The notes under the pieces: model-generated
The model's input: only the letters and a program-made list of their open reading frames with translations
The model's database searches: none
Told to the model about the DNA's origin: nothing
Shown here: piece by piece, positions 1 through 8,268 of the stretch
Layout: each line of letters starts with the position of its first letter
How positions within the stretch are numbered: position 1 is the first letter of the stretch
Source: Pseudochelatococcus lubricantis
GTDB taxonomy: Bacteria; Pseudomonadota; Alphaproteobacteria; Rhizobiales; Beijerinckiaceae
Length of the DNA stretch: 64,000 nucleotides
Direction of reading: 5' to 3'
Assembly: GCF_042432495.1 (NCBI RefSeq)
Contig: NZ_JBHLXC010000002.1
Span: 682,001-746,000 of the forward strand
Translations under genes and position numbers: made by a program

Positions 1-196
1 GCTCGGCCCCTTCGTCGACGCGGAACTCGACGCGCTCGACGAGGAGACGGTGGCGGAGCTGGAGCGCCTGATGGCGCTTCCCGACCGCGACCTCTTCACG
101 TGGTTCAGCACGGGCGAGGTGCCGCCCGCGAACGACACGCCGATCTTCCGGCGAATCAAGGCGTTCCACACGCACCAATCCCCGATCAACGTCTGA
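1..196 (+). CDS. sdhE: succinate dehydrogenase assembly factor SdhE (C-terminal part)
   Basis: About 64 C-terminal residues of a small protein whose 5' end lies outside the window. The segment with LMALPDRDLFTWF, followed by FRRIKAFH near the end, is typical of the C-terminal half of the SdhE/CptB (former DUF339) family. The family helps attach FAD covalently to the flavoprotein subunit of succinate dehydrogenase in the cytoplasm. The stop (TGA at 194-196) is 19 bases before mfd, so the two may be cotranscribed. In alphaproteobacteria this gene often sits between recG and mfd, which fits, but recG is not visible here. Identification rests on a partial sequence. Confidence 0.8.
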   Translation, partial: LGPFVDAELDALDEETVAELERLMALPDRDLFTWFSTGEVPPANDTPIFRRIKAFHTHQSPINV

Positions 197-215
197 GTTG
201 CTGCCGGCCTGACGC

Positions 216-3200
216 ATGTCCCAGTTGAAACGCGCCGTCGATGCCCTTGCGCGGGGCGACAGTCCCACCATCGCCAGCGTTCCGGACGGCTACGATGTCA
301 TCGTCGTGGCGGAGCTGGCGCGCGGCCTGCGCGAGAAGGAACTGCCCGCCGTCCTCGTGCACGTGGCGCGCGACGACCGCCGCATGGCGGCGCTCGAAGC
401 CGGGCTCGCTTTCGCCGCGCCCGAGATCGAGGTGCTGTCGTTCCCCGGCTGGGACTGCCAGCCCTACGACCGCGTGTCGCCCACCTCGGCGGTGACGGCG
501 CGGCGCATGATGACGCTGGCGCGGCTCGCGCGTACGCGCTCGTCGGAGCAGAAACCGCGCGTCGTGCTCACCACCGTCAATGCGCTCCTGCAAAGGGTGC
601 CGCCTCTGCGGCAGGTGGCGACGGAGACGTTCTCGGCCGCGCCCGGCAACGCCATCGATATGGACAGGCTGGTCGAGTGGCTGGAGGTGAACGGCTTCGC
701 GCGCACGCCGACCGTGCGCGACACGGGCGAATATGCCGTGCGCGGCGGCATCGTCGATCTTTTCGCGCCGGGCCTGGCCGAACCGATTCGCCTCGACTTC
801 TTCGGTGATACGCTCGAATCGATCCGCGCCTTCGATCCCGAGACCCAGCGCACCACCCATCAGTTGCGTTCGCTCGATCTCGTGCCGATGAGCGAGGCGA
901 AGATCACCACCGAGACGATCCGGCGTTTCAGGCAGGGTTACGTCAAGGCCTTCGGGGCGGCGACCCGCGACGACACATTATATGAAGCCGTGTCGGAGGG
1001 GCGCCGCCATCCCGGTCTCGAACACTGGCTGCCGCTGCTGCACGACCGTCTCGACACCCTGTTCGACTACCTGCCCGGCGTGCCGCTGGTGCTCGATTCG
1101 CTGTCGGGCGAAGCGGCAGTCGAGCGCTTCGCGCAGGTGCGCGACTACTACGAGGCGCGCAGGGCGGCGGCCGGTGATCCGGCGCGTGCCGGCGCCGGCA
1201 CGCCCTACAATCCGCTGCCGCCCGGGCAGCTCTACCTCACGGAGAGCGAATGGGCCGAGCGGCAGGCGACGCTTCCGCTGGCGCGGCTCACGCCCTTTCA
1301 CGAGCCGGACGACGCGGCGCGCATGGTCATCGACGCGGGGGCGAAGCCTGGCCGCAACTTCGCGCCCGAGCGGGTGGACGACACGGCCAACGTGTTCAAG
1401 GCCGCCGTCGATCATGTGCGCGACCTCACGCAGGCGAAGAAGCGCGTGGTGATCGCGGCGTGGTCGGACGGCTCGCGTGAGCGCCTGTCGCACGTGCTGG
1501 CCGACCACGGCCTGAAGCCGCTGACGAACGTCGGGCGTTTCGATGTCGCGCTGGCGCTGCCGCGTAACGAGGTGGCGCTCGCCGTCTGGGGGCTGGAGGC
1601 CGGTTTCGAGACGGCGAATCTCGCCGTCATCGGCGAGCAGGACATTCTGGGCGACCGCCTCGTACGCCAGAAGCGCAAGGCGCGCCGTGCGCAGGATGTC
1701 ATCACCGAGGCGGCCGGCCTTTCGGCGGGCGATCTCGTCGTGCATGTCGACCACGGCATCGGCCGTTTCGTGGACCTGAAGACGATTACGGCCGCCGGCG
1801 CGCCGCTGGACTGCCTCGAAATCCACTATGCGGGCGGCGACAAGCTGTTCCTGCCGGTGGTCAACATCGAACTGCTGTCGCGCTACGGCTCCGAGGATAC
1901 CGAGGTGCCGCTCGACAAGCTCGGCGGCGGCGCCTGGCAGGCCCGCAAGGCCAAGCTCAAGCAGCGTATCCGCATGATGGCGGGCGAGCTGATCAAGGTC
2001 GCCGCCGACCGCGCCATGCGCGAGGCGCCGCGGATCGAGGTGCCGGCCGGCCTTTACGACGAATTCGCCGCCCGCTTCCCGTATGAGGAGACGGACGACC
2101 AGCAGAGCGCCATCGACGCGGTGCTCGACGATCTGGCCGCCGGCCGTCCGATGGACAGGCTGGTGTGCGGCGACGTCGGCTTCGGCAAGACGGAGGTCGC
2201 GCTGCGCGCCGCCTTTGCCGTCGCGCTATCCGGCCACCAGGTGGCGGTCGTTGTGCCGACGACGCTGCTCGCGCGCCAGCATTACAACGGTTTCGCGGAG
2301 CGCTTCCAGGGGCTCCCGGTGCGCATCGCGCAGATGTCGCGCTTCGTTTCCGCTCCGGAGCTGAAGAAGGTGAAGGCCGGGCTCGCGGACGGAACCGTCG
2401 ACATCGTGGTCGGCACCCACGCCGTGCTGTCGAAAACCATCCGCTTCAATGACCTGGGCCTCATCATCATCGATGAGGAGCAGCATTTCGGCGTTGCCCA
2501 CAAGGAGCGGCTGAAACAGTGGCGGGCGGAGGTGCACGTGCTCACGCTCTCGGCGACGCCGATCCCGCGCACGCTGCAGCTGGCGCTCACCGGCGTGCGC
2601 GAGCTGTCGATCATCGCCACGCCGCCGGTGGACCGCCTCGCCGTGCGCACCTTCGTGATGCCGTTCGACGGGCTATCGATCCGCGAGGCGCTGCTGCGCG
2701 AGCGCTATCGCGGCGGGCAGTCCTTCTACGTCTGCCCGCGCATCGACGATCTTGCCGAGGTCAAGACGTTCCTCGACAGGGAGGTGCCGGAGGCCAAGGT
2801 CGCGGTGGCGCACGGGCAGATGCCGGCGGGCCAGCTTGAGGACATCATGACCGCCTTCTACGAGGGCAGGTTCGACATTCTGCTGTCGACGACCATCGTC
2901 GAATCGGGCCTCGACATCCCGCGCGCCAACACGCTGGTGGTGCATCGCGCCGATATGTTCGGTCTGGCGCAGCTCTACCAGTTGCGGGGGCGTGTCGGAC
3001 GCTCCAAGACGCGCGCCTACGCGCTGTTCACCGTTCCCGCCAAGCGGCGCATCACGGCGACCGCCGAGAAGCGCCTCGAAGTGCTGCAGTCGCTCGACAC
3101 GCTGGGCGCGGGCTTTATGCTGGCAAGCCACGATCTCGACATTCGCGGCGCCGGCAACCTGCTGGGCGACGAGCAGTCCGGCCATATCCGCGAGGTCGGT

Positions 3201-3746
3201 TACGAGCTTTACCAGCAGATGCTGGAGGAGGCCGTGGCGCAGTTGAAGTCTGGCGCCGCGGACGAGGAGGCGGAGGACCAGTGGTCGCCGACGATCACCA
3301 TCGGCACGCCGGTGATGATCCCGGAAAATTACGTCGCCGACCTGCAATTGCGCCTCGACATCTATCGCCGCCTCTCCACCATCGACGAGGACCGCGAGAT
3401 CGAGGCGTTCGGCGCGGAACTCGTCGACCGGTTCGGCCCGCTGCCGGAGGAGGTGGAACAACTGTTGCGCATCGTCGCCATCAAGGCACTGTGCCGTCGC
3501 GCGAATGTCGAGAAGATCGAGGCAGGCCCCAAGGGCGTGATCGTGTCGTTCCGTAACAACGCTTTCGCCAACCCGGCTGGACTCGTGTCCTACGTGGCCG
3601 GGCACGGGTCGCTCGCCAAGGTGCGGCCGGACATGCGCGTCGTGTTCATCGATTCGTTCGACAACGCCGAACAGCGGCTGAAGGGCGCTTCCACGATCCT
3701 GAAGAATCTGGTGCGCATCGCGGAGCGCGCGATCAAGGCGGCGTGA
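216..3746 (+). CDS. mfd: transcription-repair coupling factor Mfd
   Basis: A 1176-residue ATP-dependent translocase that removes stalled RNA polymerase from damaged DNA and recruits UvrA; the length is normal. The N-terminal third is the UvrB-like damage-recognition region. A CarD-like RNA polymerase interaction domain starts near residue 505 (GDLVVHVDHGIGRF). The motor follows: Walker A near 650 (GDVGFGKTEVALR), Walker B DEEQ near 753, motif III LSATPIPRTL, then the second RecA lobe with ESGLDIPRAN and QLRGRVGRS. The C-terminal TRCF domain fills the last 150 residues. Nothing essential is missing. The start is the first ATG after sdhE, without a strong ribosome site. The last 14 bases overlap the convergent downstream gene. 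Confidence 0.97.
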   Translation: MSQLKRAVDALARGDSPTIASVPDGYDVIVVAELARGLREKELPAVLVHVARDDRRMAALEAGLAFAAPEIEVLSFPGWDCQPYDRVSPTSAVTARRMMTLARLARTRSSEQKPRVVLTTVNALLQRVPPLRQVATETFSAAPGNAIDMDRLVEWLEVNGFARTPTVRDTGEYAVRGGIVDLFAPGLAEPIRLDFFGDTLESIRAFDPETQRTTHQLRSLDLVPMSEAKITTETIRRFRQGYVKAFGAATRDDTLYEAVSEGRRHPGLEHWLPLLHDRLDTLFDYLPGVPLVLDSLSGEAAVERFAQVRDYYEARRAAAGDPARAGAGTPYNPLPPGQLYLTESEWAERQATLPLARLTPFHEPDDAARMVIDAGAKPGRNFAPERVDDTANVFKAAVDHVRDLTQAKKRVVIAAWSDGSRERLSHVLADHGLKPLTNVGRFDVALALPRNEVALAVWGLEAGFETANLAVIGEQDILGDRLVRQKRKARRAQDVITEAAGLSAGDLVVHVDHGIGRFVDLKTITAAGAPLDCLEIHYAGGDKLFLPVVNIELLSRYGSEDTEVPLDKLGGGAWQARKAKLKQRIRMMAGELIKVAADRAMREAPRIEVPAGLYDEFAARFPYEETDDQQSAIDAVLDDLAAGRPMDRLVCGDVGFGKTEVALRAAFAVALSGHQVAVVVPTTLLARQHYNGFAERFQGLPVRIAQMSRFVSAPELKKVKAGLADGTVDIVVGTHAVLSKTIRFNDLGLIIIDEEQHFGVAHKERLKQWRAEVHVLTLSATPIPRTLQLALTGVRELSIIATPPVDRLAVRTFVMPFDGLSIREALLRERYRGGQSFYVCPRIDDLAEVKTFLDREVPEAKVAVAHGQMPAGQLEDIMTAFYEGRFDILLSTTIVESGLDIPRANTLVVHRADMFGLAQLYQLRGRVGRSKTRAYALFTVPAKRRITATAEKRLEVLQSLDTLGAGFMLASHDLDIRGAGNLLGDEQSGHIREVGYELYQQMLEEAVAQLKSGAADEEAEDQWSPTITIGTPVMIPENYVADLQLRLDIYRRLSTIDEDREIEAFGAELVDRFGPLPEEVEQLLRIVAIKALCRRANVEKIEAGPKGVIVSFRNNAFANPAGLVSYVAGHGSLAKVRPDMRVVFIDSFDNAEQRLKGASTILKNLVRIAERAIKAA

Positions 3747-4503
3747 GGCTGTTCAGCAGATAGGCAAGGCCGGTGAGGGCGCCGAGCAGCACGATCTGGT
3801 GCGTCAGGTAAATGACGAGGCTGTTGCGGCCGGCGAACACGAGAAGGCGCCCGATGGCACCTTCTGCACGCCATGCGCCCCCCTCCTCGGGGATATAGGG
3901 CGCCAGCCATCGCCAGACCGCGATGCCGGCGAGCACGAAGGCGAACCAGGGAAACACCGGCACATAGTCGTTGCTGAGGGGCGGGATGACGCCGAGGCCG
4001 AGCCACGACAGCCACCACGCCTCGAAGGCGGGTGAGGCGACGGCCCACGGCAGGGTGAGCGCCGCCAGCGCGGCGGCGGCCACCAGCCACAGCGGTGCGC
4101 GCAGGAACGGCAGGGCAAGCACGCTGCAAAGCGCGATGCAATGCAGAATGCCGAAGAAGATGAAGCTTTGCGGAAAGGCGAACCACGACCCCACGGTGAC
4201 GGCGAGCGCCGCGCCGGCGATCACCGCGAGGCGACGCAGGAACGTTGACCAGCGGATGCCGCCGCCATGCGCCAGTACCAGTCCGATCCCGGAAATCGCG
4301 AGAAAGGAGCCGGCGATCGTCTTCGCGTAAAGGCGCAGCCATGGATCGGTGGCGGCGTTGATATCGGAAAAGCCGGTGAAGTACAGGTCCCACGCGAGAT
4401 GGTAGGAGATCATCGCCGCAATCGCGAGCCCGCGTGCAACGTCGAGCGCGGGGATGCGCCCGGGCGCGCGTTCACCGGACGGAGCGGGGCGTCGGCCTGT
4501 CAT
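3733..4503 (-). CDS. DUF1624 family integral membrane protein (heparan-alpha-glucosaminide N-acetyltransferase-like)
   Basis: A 256-residue polytopic membrane protein with about seven hydrophobic helices. The opening IPALDVARGLAIAAMISYH, with a His in the first helix, and the later NSLVIYLTHQ are characteristic of the DUF1624/YeiB-like acyltransferase superfamily. Members transfer acetyl groups from acetyl-CoA across a membrane to a sugar or related acceptor; the acceptor of this bacterial form is not known to me. It converges on mfd, overlapping its 3' end by 14 bases, and is divergent from the cold-shock gene. The first residues (Arg/Pro/Ser-rich) are poorly constrained, so the start could be slightly downstream. 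Confidence 0.8.
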   Translation of the reverse strand: MTGRRPAPSGERAPGRIPALDVARGLAIAAMISYHLAWDLYFTGFSDINAATDPWLRLYAKTIAGSFLAISGIGLVLAHGGGIRWSTFLRRLAVIAGAALAVTVGSWFAFPQSFIFFGILHCIALCSVLALPFLRAPLWLVAAAALAALTLPWAVASPAFEAWWLSWLGLGVIPPLSNDYVPVFPWFAFVLAGIAVWRWLAPYIPEEGGAWRAEGAIGRLLVFAGRNSLVIYLTHQIVLLGALTGLAYLLNSLTPP

Positions 4504-4831
4504 GCAGCGTGACCTTCATCTTCGCATGGTATGGGAGAAGACGTTTTCGATTCCGAAGTAACGGCATTCGGACTAGACTCGCAAGCGTGGCGTGAAACAA
4601 AGGTACGGACGGCGAGGTGCACGATGCGGCAATCGCACCTTGACCGGATCAGGGCGTGTGCCGGCGGTCGCGGCCGCAAGCGCGGGGGAGGCGTTGCTGT
4701 CGGCGTCGATGCAGTTGCGGCCACAAAGGCTGTGCGTGAATCACAAAGATGGCAGATTCGCGCCTGTTTTCGACTTTTGTTGGTGTTATCGTTAACCATA
4801 TCGGATTCGTATTTTTCGGGTGCAGTGAACC
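4504..4831. promoter_or_regulatory. divergent intergenic region upstream of the cold-shock gene
   Basis: The 328 bases between the DUF1624 start and the cold-shock start hold no credible gene. Five GANTC sites occur (4549, 4576, 4738, 4755, 4804), more than the roughly one per 256 bases expected by chance. GANTC is the CcrM methylation target in alphaproteobacteria. A TTAACCAT octamer at 4792-4799 looks like a CtrA half-site, 33 bases before the cold-shock ATG. I could not assign a clear -35/-10 pair. Confidence 0.35.
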
Positions 4832-5413
4832 ATGACGGATGAGACGCATTCTGGTGCGCGCGTGGCGGCCGAGCGCGGCGAGGCGGACGGCGTTTCCTGT
4901 GATTTGATAGAGATCAGAGGCCGGATCAAATGGTTCGATACGTCGCGCGGCTTCGGCTTCGTTGTCCCCGACAACGGCATGTCGGATGTGCTGTTGCACA
5001 TCACCTGCCTCAAGCGCGACGGTTACGAGACGGCGGTGGAAGGGGCGACGATTGTCTGCGACGCCATGCGCCGCGACCGCGGGCTGCAGGTCTTCCGCAT
5101 CCGCTCCATTGATGTCTCCACCGCGCCTCACCCGTCCGAGCTGCCGGTGCGCACCCACGTTTCCGTGGTGCCGACAGGCGGCTTCCAGATGGTGGTCGTC
5201 AAGTGGTTCAACCGCCAGCGCGGCTTCGGCTTCGTGACCTGCGGCGAGGGCACGCCGGACATCTTCATCCACATGGAGACCATGCGCCGCTACGGCCTGA
5301 TGGAACTCGTGCCGGGGCAGGCGCTGCTCGTGCGCTATGGCGATGGCCCCAAGGGCCGGATGGTGGCGGAGGTGCGCCTGCCGGACATCAGCCATGCGCC
5401 GGTTTCGCACTAG
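4832..5413 (+). CDS. double cold-shock-domain protein
   Basis: A 193-residue protein with two cold-shock (OB-fold) domains, the form common in Rhizobiales beside the usual 70-residue CspA. Domain 1 covers about residues 28-95, with RNP1 RGFGFV at 39-44 and RNP2 VLLHI. Domain 2 covers about 120-185, with RGFGFV again and IFIHM. A 25-residue linker joins them. Such proteins bind single-stranded RNA/DNA and act as RNA chaperones or stress regulators. The second copy is closer to consensus (KWFNRQRGFGFV) than the first (KWFDTSRGFGFV). The first 27 residues are polar and outside the fold. The TAG stop lies at the very edge of the palindromic repeat that follows. It is transcribed alone. Confidence 0.9.
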   Translation: MTDETHSGARVAAERGEADGVSCDLIEIRGRIKWFDTSRGFGFVVPDNGMSDVLLHITCLKRDGYETAVEGATIVCDAMRRDRGLQVFRIRSIDVSTAPHPSELPVRTHVSVVPTGGFQMVVVKWFNRQRGFGFVTCGEGTPDIFIHMETMRRYGLMELVPGQALLVRYGDGPKGRMVAEVRLPDISHAPVSH

Positions 5414-5497
5414 AATCTGTCCTGTTTACGTTGAAACAGGACAGATTCTCGATTCCTTATTTTGAGCGTGTTCTGATGGAATCAGATCGTGCGCTCC
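5411..5497 (+). repeat. dispersed palindromic repeat, copy A
   Basis: A perfect 16-bp inverted repeat, AGAATCTGTCCTGTTT at 5412-5427 and its complement at 5434-5449, encloses a 6-base loop ACGTTG. It is followed by the AT-rich stretch 5450-5468 and a second small hairpin (CTGAT/ATCAG). The first 58 or so bases recur, identical but inverted, at 14193-14250. The cold-shock stop codon overlaps the left edge. The composition (AT-rich, paired hairpins) resembles REP or MITE-like elements; there is no coding capacity. Confidence 0.85.
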
Positions 5498-5543
5498 AAT
5501 TTTTATATTTTACCGCAACTTGCAGAACATGGTCCGGCCAGGA

Positions 5544-6041
5544 ATGAGCACCACGAAACTGAGCAGACGGGATGCGGGGGCTTTTCTGGCCGGCCTGTTG
5601 ATGACGGTTGGTCTTGCGCTGTCGCCCGCCGCAGTCGCGCGGGCGCCATCGATTCTCCCCACGGAGCCGCTGACCATCGTGACCGCCTCCGGGCGGCACA
5701 GCTTCGTGGTGGAAGTGGCACGCTCGCAGGAGGAACAGGCCCGTGGCCTGATGGGCCGGCGCTACCTGCCCGCCGATCGCGGCATGATCTTCGATTATAC
5801 TGACGCGCAGCCCGTGGCGATGTGGATGGAAAACACGTTCATTTCGCTCGACATGCTGTTCGTCGACGCACAGGGCCGGATTGTGCGCATCGCCGAGCGG
5901 ACGGAGCCGCTGTCGCGCCGCATCATTCCCTCGGGAGGGCCGGTGCGCGCGGTAATCGAGCTGAACGCGGGAACGGCGGCACGCATTGGCGCCGCCGTCG
6001 GGGATTCGGTCGAGCTTTCGTTCATCGCGCCGGGCCGGTGA
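5544..6041 (+). CDS. DUF192 family exported protein
   Basis: A protein of about 165 residues. An N-terminal export signal (SRRDAGAFLAGLLM, partly Tat-like) precedes a DUF192 domain whose hallmark stretches are present: EEQARGLMGRRYL, GMIFDYTDAQPVAMWMENTF, SLDMLFVD and AVIELNAGTA. The domain is a small beta fold found in archaea and bacteria, of unknown biochemical function. The start is uncertain: TTG 5520, ATG 5529 and ATG 5544 are in frame, none with a well-spaced ribosome site. 5544 is chosen because it places the twin arginine near the N-terminus. The upstream repeat may form its promoter or leader. It converges with the DUF2852 gene. Confidence 0.8.
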   Translation: MSTTKLSRRDAGAFLAGLLMTVGLALSPAAVARAPSILPTEPLTIVTASGRHSFVVEVARSQEEQARGLMGRRYLPADRGMIFDYTDAQPVAMWMENTFISLDMLFVDAQGRIVRIAERTEPLSRRIIPSGGPVRAVIELNAGTAARIGAAVGDSVELSFIAPGR

Positions 6042-6120
6042 ACGGCGGGGCGTCATGCCAACGCTCCCGGTCTTCGGCCGCTCCCGTGCGGGTTTCGCTT
6101 AAGCGCCGCGTTGGCTTGAG

Positions 6121-6152
6121 CATTCCTCGATGAGCAGGCTCATCGAGGAATG
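6121..6152. other. perfect 15-bp hairpin between convergent genes
   Basis: CATTCCTCGATGAGC at 6121-6135, a 2-base loop, and its exact complement at 6138-6152. It lies between two convergent genes, four bases from the DUF2852 stop. It has no T-run on either strand, so it is not a standard Rho-independent terminator. It could protect both 3' ends or stop transcription in both directions. Confidence 0.6.
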
Positions 6153-6155
6153 ATG

Positions 6156-6596
6156 TTATGGCGTCGGATCGGCGTCGCCGCGCTGCCGGCGGAAACGCTC
6201 ATAAACGTCCGCGCCGCCGGCCCGTTCCTGATCGAGGAAGGCGCGGAAGGCCCGCACCTCGTCCGCCAGCTTGCCGCGGTCGTTATTGATGCGCTGCAAT
6301 TCCGTGCTCACGTGCGTGTCGAACCGATCGTTGCCGGTAGGCGCGAAAAAGTCCTCGTCCGCACTGCTGGCGGGCGTCCCGCCGCCGAACACGTCGCGCA
6401 GCCCGGCGCGCACCCGGCAGAAGCCTTCCGTCACCACGTCATCAAGGCTGCGGGGAGAACGCGAGCGGTCGTTCCAGTATTTCCACGCCAGCACCACGAG
6501 ACCCAGCGGCCAGTAGATGATGAAGCCGATGACGAGCGCCGCCAGCTCGGCGGGGCGCCAGTCACGCAGCACTGAACGATGATCATGTTGCGTCAT
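6156..6596 (-). CDS. DUF2852 family membrane-anchored protein
   Basis: A 146-residue protein with one clear transmembrane helix near the N-terminus (AALVIGFIIYWPLGLVVLAW), followed directly by KYW. The soluble tail ends in a charged, probably coiled-coil segment (ELQRINNDRGKLADEVRAFRAFLDQE). This layout matches the alphaproteobacterial DUF2852 family, whose function is unknown. An in-frame start 24 bases further upstream is possible (MSRLPETT...), but MTQHDHRS is the family-like start. It converges with DUF192 and lies 140 bases downstream of bpt on the same strand. Confidence 0.75.
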   Translation of the reverse strand: MTQHDHRSVLRDWRPAELAALVIGFIIYWPLGLVVLAWKYWNDRSRSPRSLDDVVTEGFCRVRAGLRDVFGGGTPASSADEDFFAPTGNDRFDTHVSTELQRINNDRGKLADEVRAFRAFLDQERAGGADVYERFRRQRGDADPTP

Positions 6597-6736
6597 AGTC
6601 GTCTCCGGGAGCCGTGACACGCCCGGCGATCAGCGCCGTGCCGCGCGGCACAAGGTCTCCTGTCGGAGAAATAGTAAACGTCGGCGTGTAAACAAGAGGA
6701 GGCGCCTGGCGGAACCGGACCGCCGGTCCGGCGGCG

Positions 6737-7459
6737 CTATTCGCCGTCGTAGCGCACCCACCCCTCCGGCAGCAGGCGCTCCTGCGGATGGAAGCGGCTC
6801 TTGTAGCCCATGCGCCGCGAGCCATCGACCCAATATCCCAGATAGACGTAAGGCAGGCCGAGGATCTGCGCCCGGGCGATATGGTCGAGGATGAGATAGG
6901 TGCCGAGGCTGCGATGCGGAGCATCGGGCTCGTAGAACGAATAGACCATCGACAGTCCGTCGCTCAGGATATCGGTCAGCGCCACGGCGACGAGTTCGTC
7001 GTTCTCGCGCCGGTACTCGATAAGGCGCGTGGTAACGTGCGTATCTTCCACCATCACGGAATAGTCGAGAACGCTCATATCCGCCATGCCGCCGTCCGCG
7101 TGGCGGGCGTCGAGATAGGCGCGGAAGAGCCCGTACTGCTCCGACGATGCATGCGGCAGCACCATCGTCCCGGCGAGATCGCGGTTCTGGTTGATGACGC
7201 GCCGGAAGCTGCGCGTGGTACGGAAATCGTCCGCGACCACCCGGACGGAGACGCAACTGCGGCAGCCCTCGCATGCGGGACGATAGGCGATGGTCTGCGA
7301 GCGGCGAAAGCCGCCCTGGGTCAGCACATCGTTGATTTCCCCCGCGCGCCGGCCAATGAGGTGGGTGAACACCTTCCGCTCCTGCTGCGCCGGCAGGTAG
7401 GGGCATGGCGCCGGCGCCGTCAGATAGAATTGCGGAGCATTGCGCGGTTGCGTCGTCAC
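6737..7459 (-). CDS. bpt: aspartate/glutamate leucyltransferase (arginyltransferase family)
   Basis: A 240-residue enzyme of the bacterial N-degron pathway. It transfers leucine from Leu-tRNA to proteins with N-terminal Asp or Glu, making them ClpS/ClpAP substrates. The N-terminal half has CPYLPAQQERKVFTHL and the cysteine cluster CEGCRSC. The GNAT-like C-terminal half has LTDILSDGLSMVYSFYEPD, SLGTYLILDHIARA and LGYWVDGSRRMGYKSRFHP. These are shared by Bpt and eukaryotic Ate1; the length favours Bpt. The name follows the family, and specificity cannot be read from sequence. Transcribed singly. Confidence 0.92.
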   Translation of the reverse strand: MTTQPRNAPQFYLTAPAPCPYLPAQQERKVFTHLIGRRAGEINDVLTQGGFRRSQTIAYRPACEGCRSCVSVRVVADDFRTTRSFRRVINQNRDLAGTMVLPHASSEQYGLFRAYLDARHADGGMADMSVLDYSVMVEDTHVTTRLIEYRRENDELVAVALTDILSDGLSMVYSFYEPDAPHRSLGTYLILDHIARAQILGLPYVYLGYWVDGSRRMGYKSRFHPQERLLPEGWVRYDGE

Positions 7460-7611
7460 GGCGGGAGATCACCGATATCGGGTTTCGGGGGCGACAGGTT
7501 TGTCCGGAAAGTGCATCATACCCGGTCGATGCGGTCATATGACCCTTCGGACAAGGATAGCATGCCGCCCGCGCAACTCAAGGGGCGCGCGGGCGCATCC
7601 CACACGTCGCG

Positions 7612-8058
7612 TCAGGACCGGGTGACCGTGACGCCGGTAAGGACGTCGTGCAGCATGCGCCGGTCGTCGCGCACGAGGGCGGTCAGCACGTCGAGCACGA
7701 AAAGGATGCACGTCCCGATCGCGATATAGAAAAAGATGGCGTGGACGGCGGCGATGAGGAAGTCGACGCGCGCGCCGTCCGGCCCGACGACACGCAGCCC
7801 CAGCCAGCGCATGCCGATGGTCGCCTGTGCCTCGCCCCCTACGGTGATCGCGCTATAAATGACGCCGGTGCCCGCCAGCAACGGGAACAGCAGCCAGGCG
7901 ACGCCGAAGGTCACGATGCCGAGAAGCGCGATGACCCAGCCGAGCGCGATCGTTAGCATGAAGATAATCACGGCATCGACGAGGTAGGCGAAAAACCGCC
8001 CCGTCAGCACGCCTCGCGTGTCGAATCTCGGCCGCAACGGTGCCGGAACCTGAGTCAT
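7612..8058 (-). CDS. RDD family membrane protein
   Basis: A 148-residue protein with three or four hydrophobic segments. The RDD signature is visible as RFFAYLVDAVIIF near residue 22 and GMRWLGLRV in the middle, with VRDDRRMLHDVLTGVTV at the C-terminus. RDD proteins are small inner-membrane proteins; some have been linked to ion transport, most are uncharacterised. It is preceded by about 210 bases without a recognisable gene and is oriented with merR and bpt. No function is assigned. Confidence 0.8.
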   Translation of the reverse strand: MTQVPAPLRPRFDTRGVLTGRFFAYLVDAVIIFMLTIALGWVIALLGIVTFGVAWLLFPLLAGTGVIYSAITVGGEAQATIGMRWLGLRVVGPDGARVDFLIAAVHAIFFYIAIGTCILFVLDVLTALVRDDRRMLHDVLTGVTVTRS

Positions 8059-8268
8059 GAATGCCTCCCCACCATCGTATCAAACCGCTCCCGGAAAAGC
8101 GCGAAGCCCGCTTCCCTCCGGAATGGCGCGGAACGGGCAGCGTGCCGCCGGGCGATTCCGCGAAGACATGAACCGTTCCGGCGCCCGGTCGTATGCGATA
8201 TAGGTGCGGCCCGCGGTGCTGTCATCCCCGCCCCGTCACGCTCCCTGTGGCGTGGCAACGCGCCGCCG

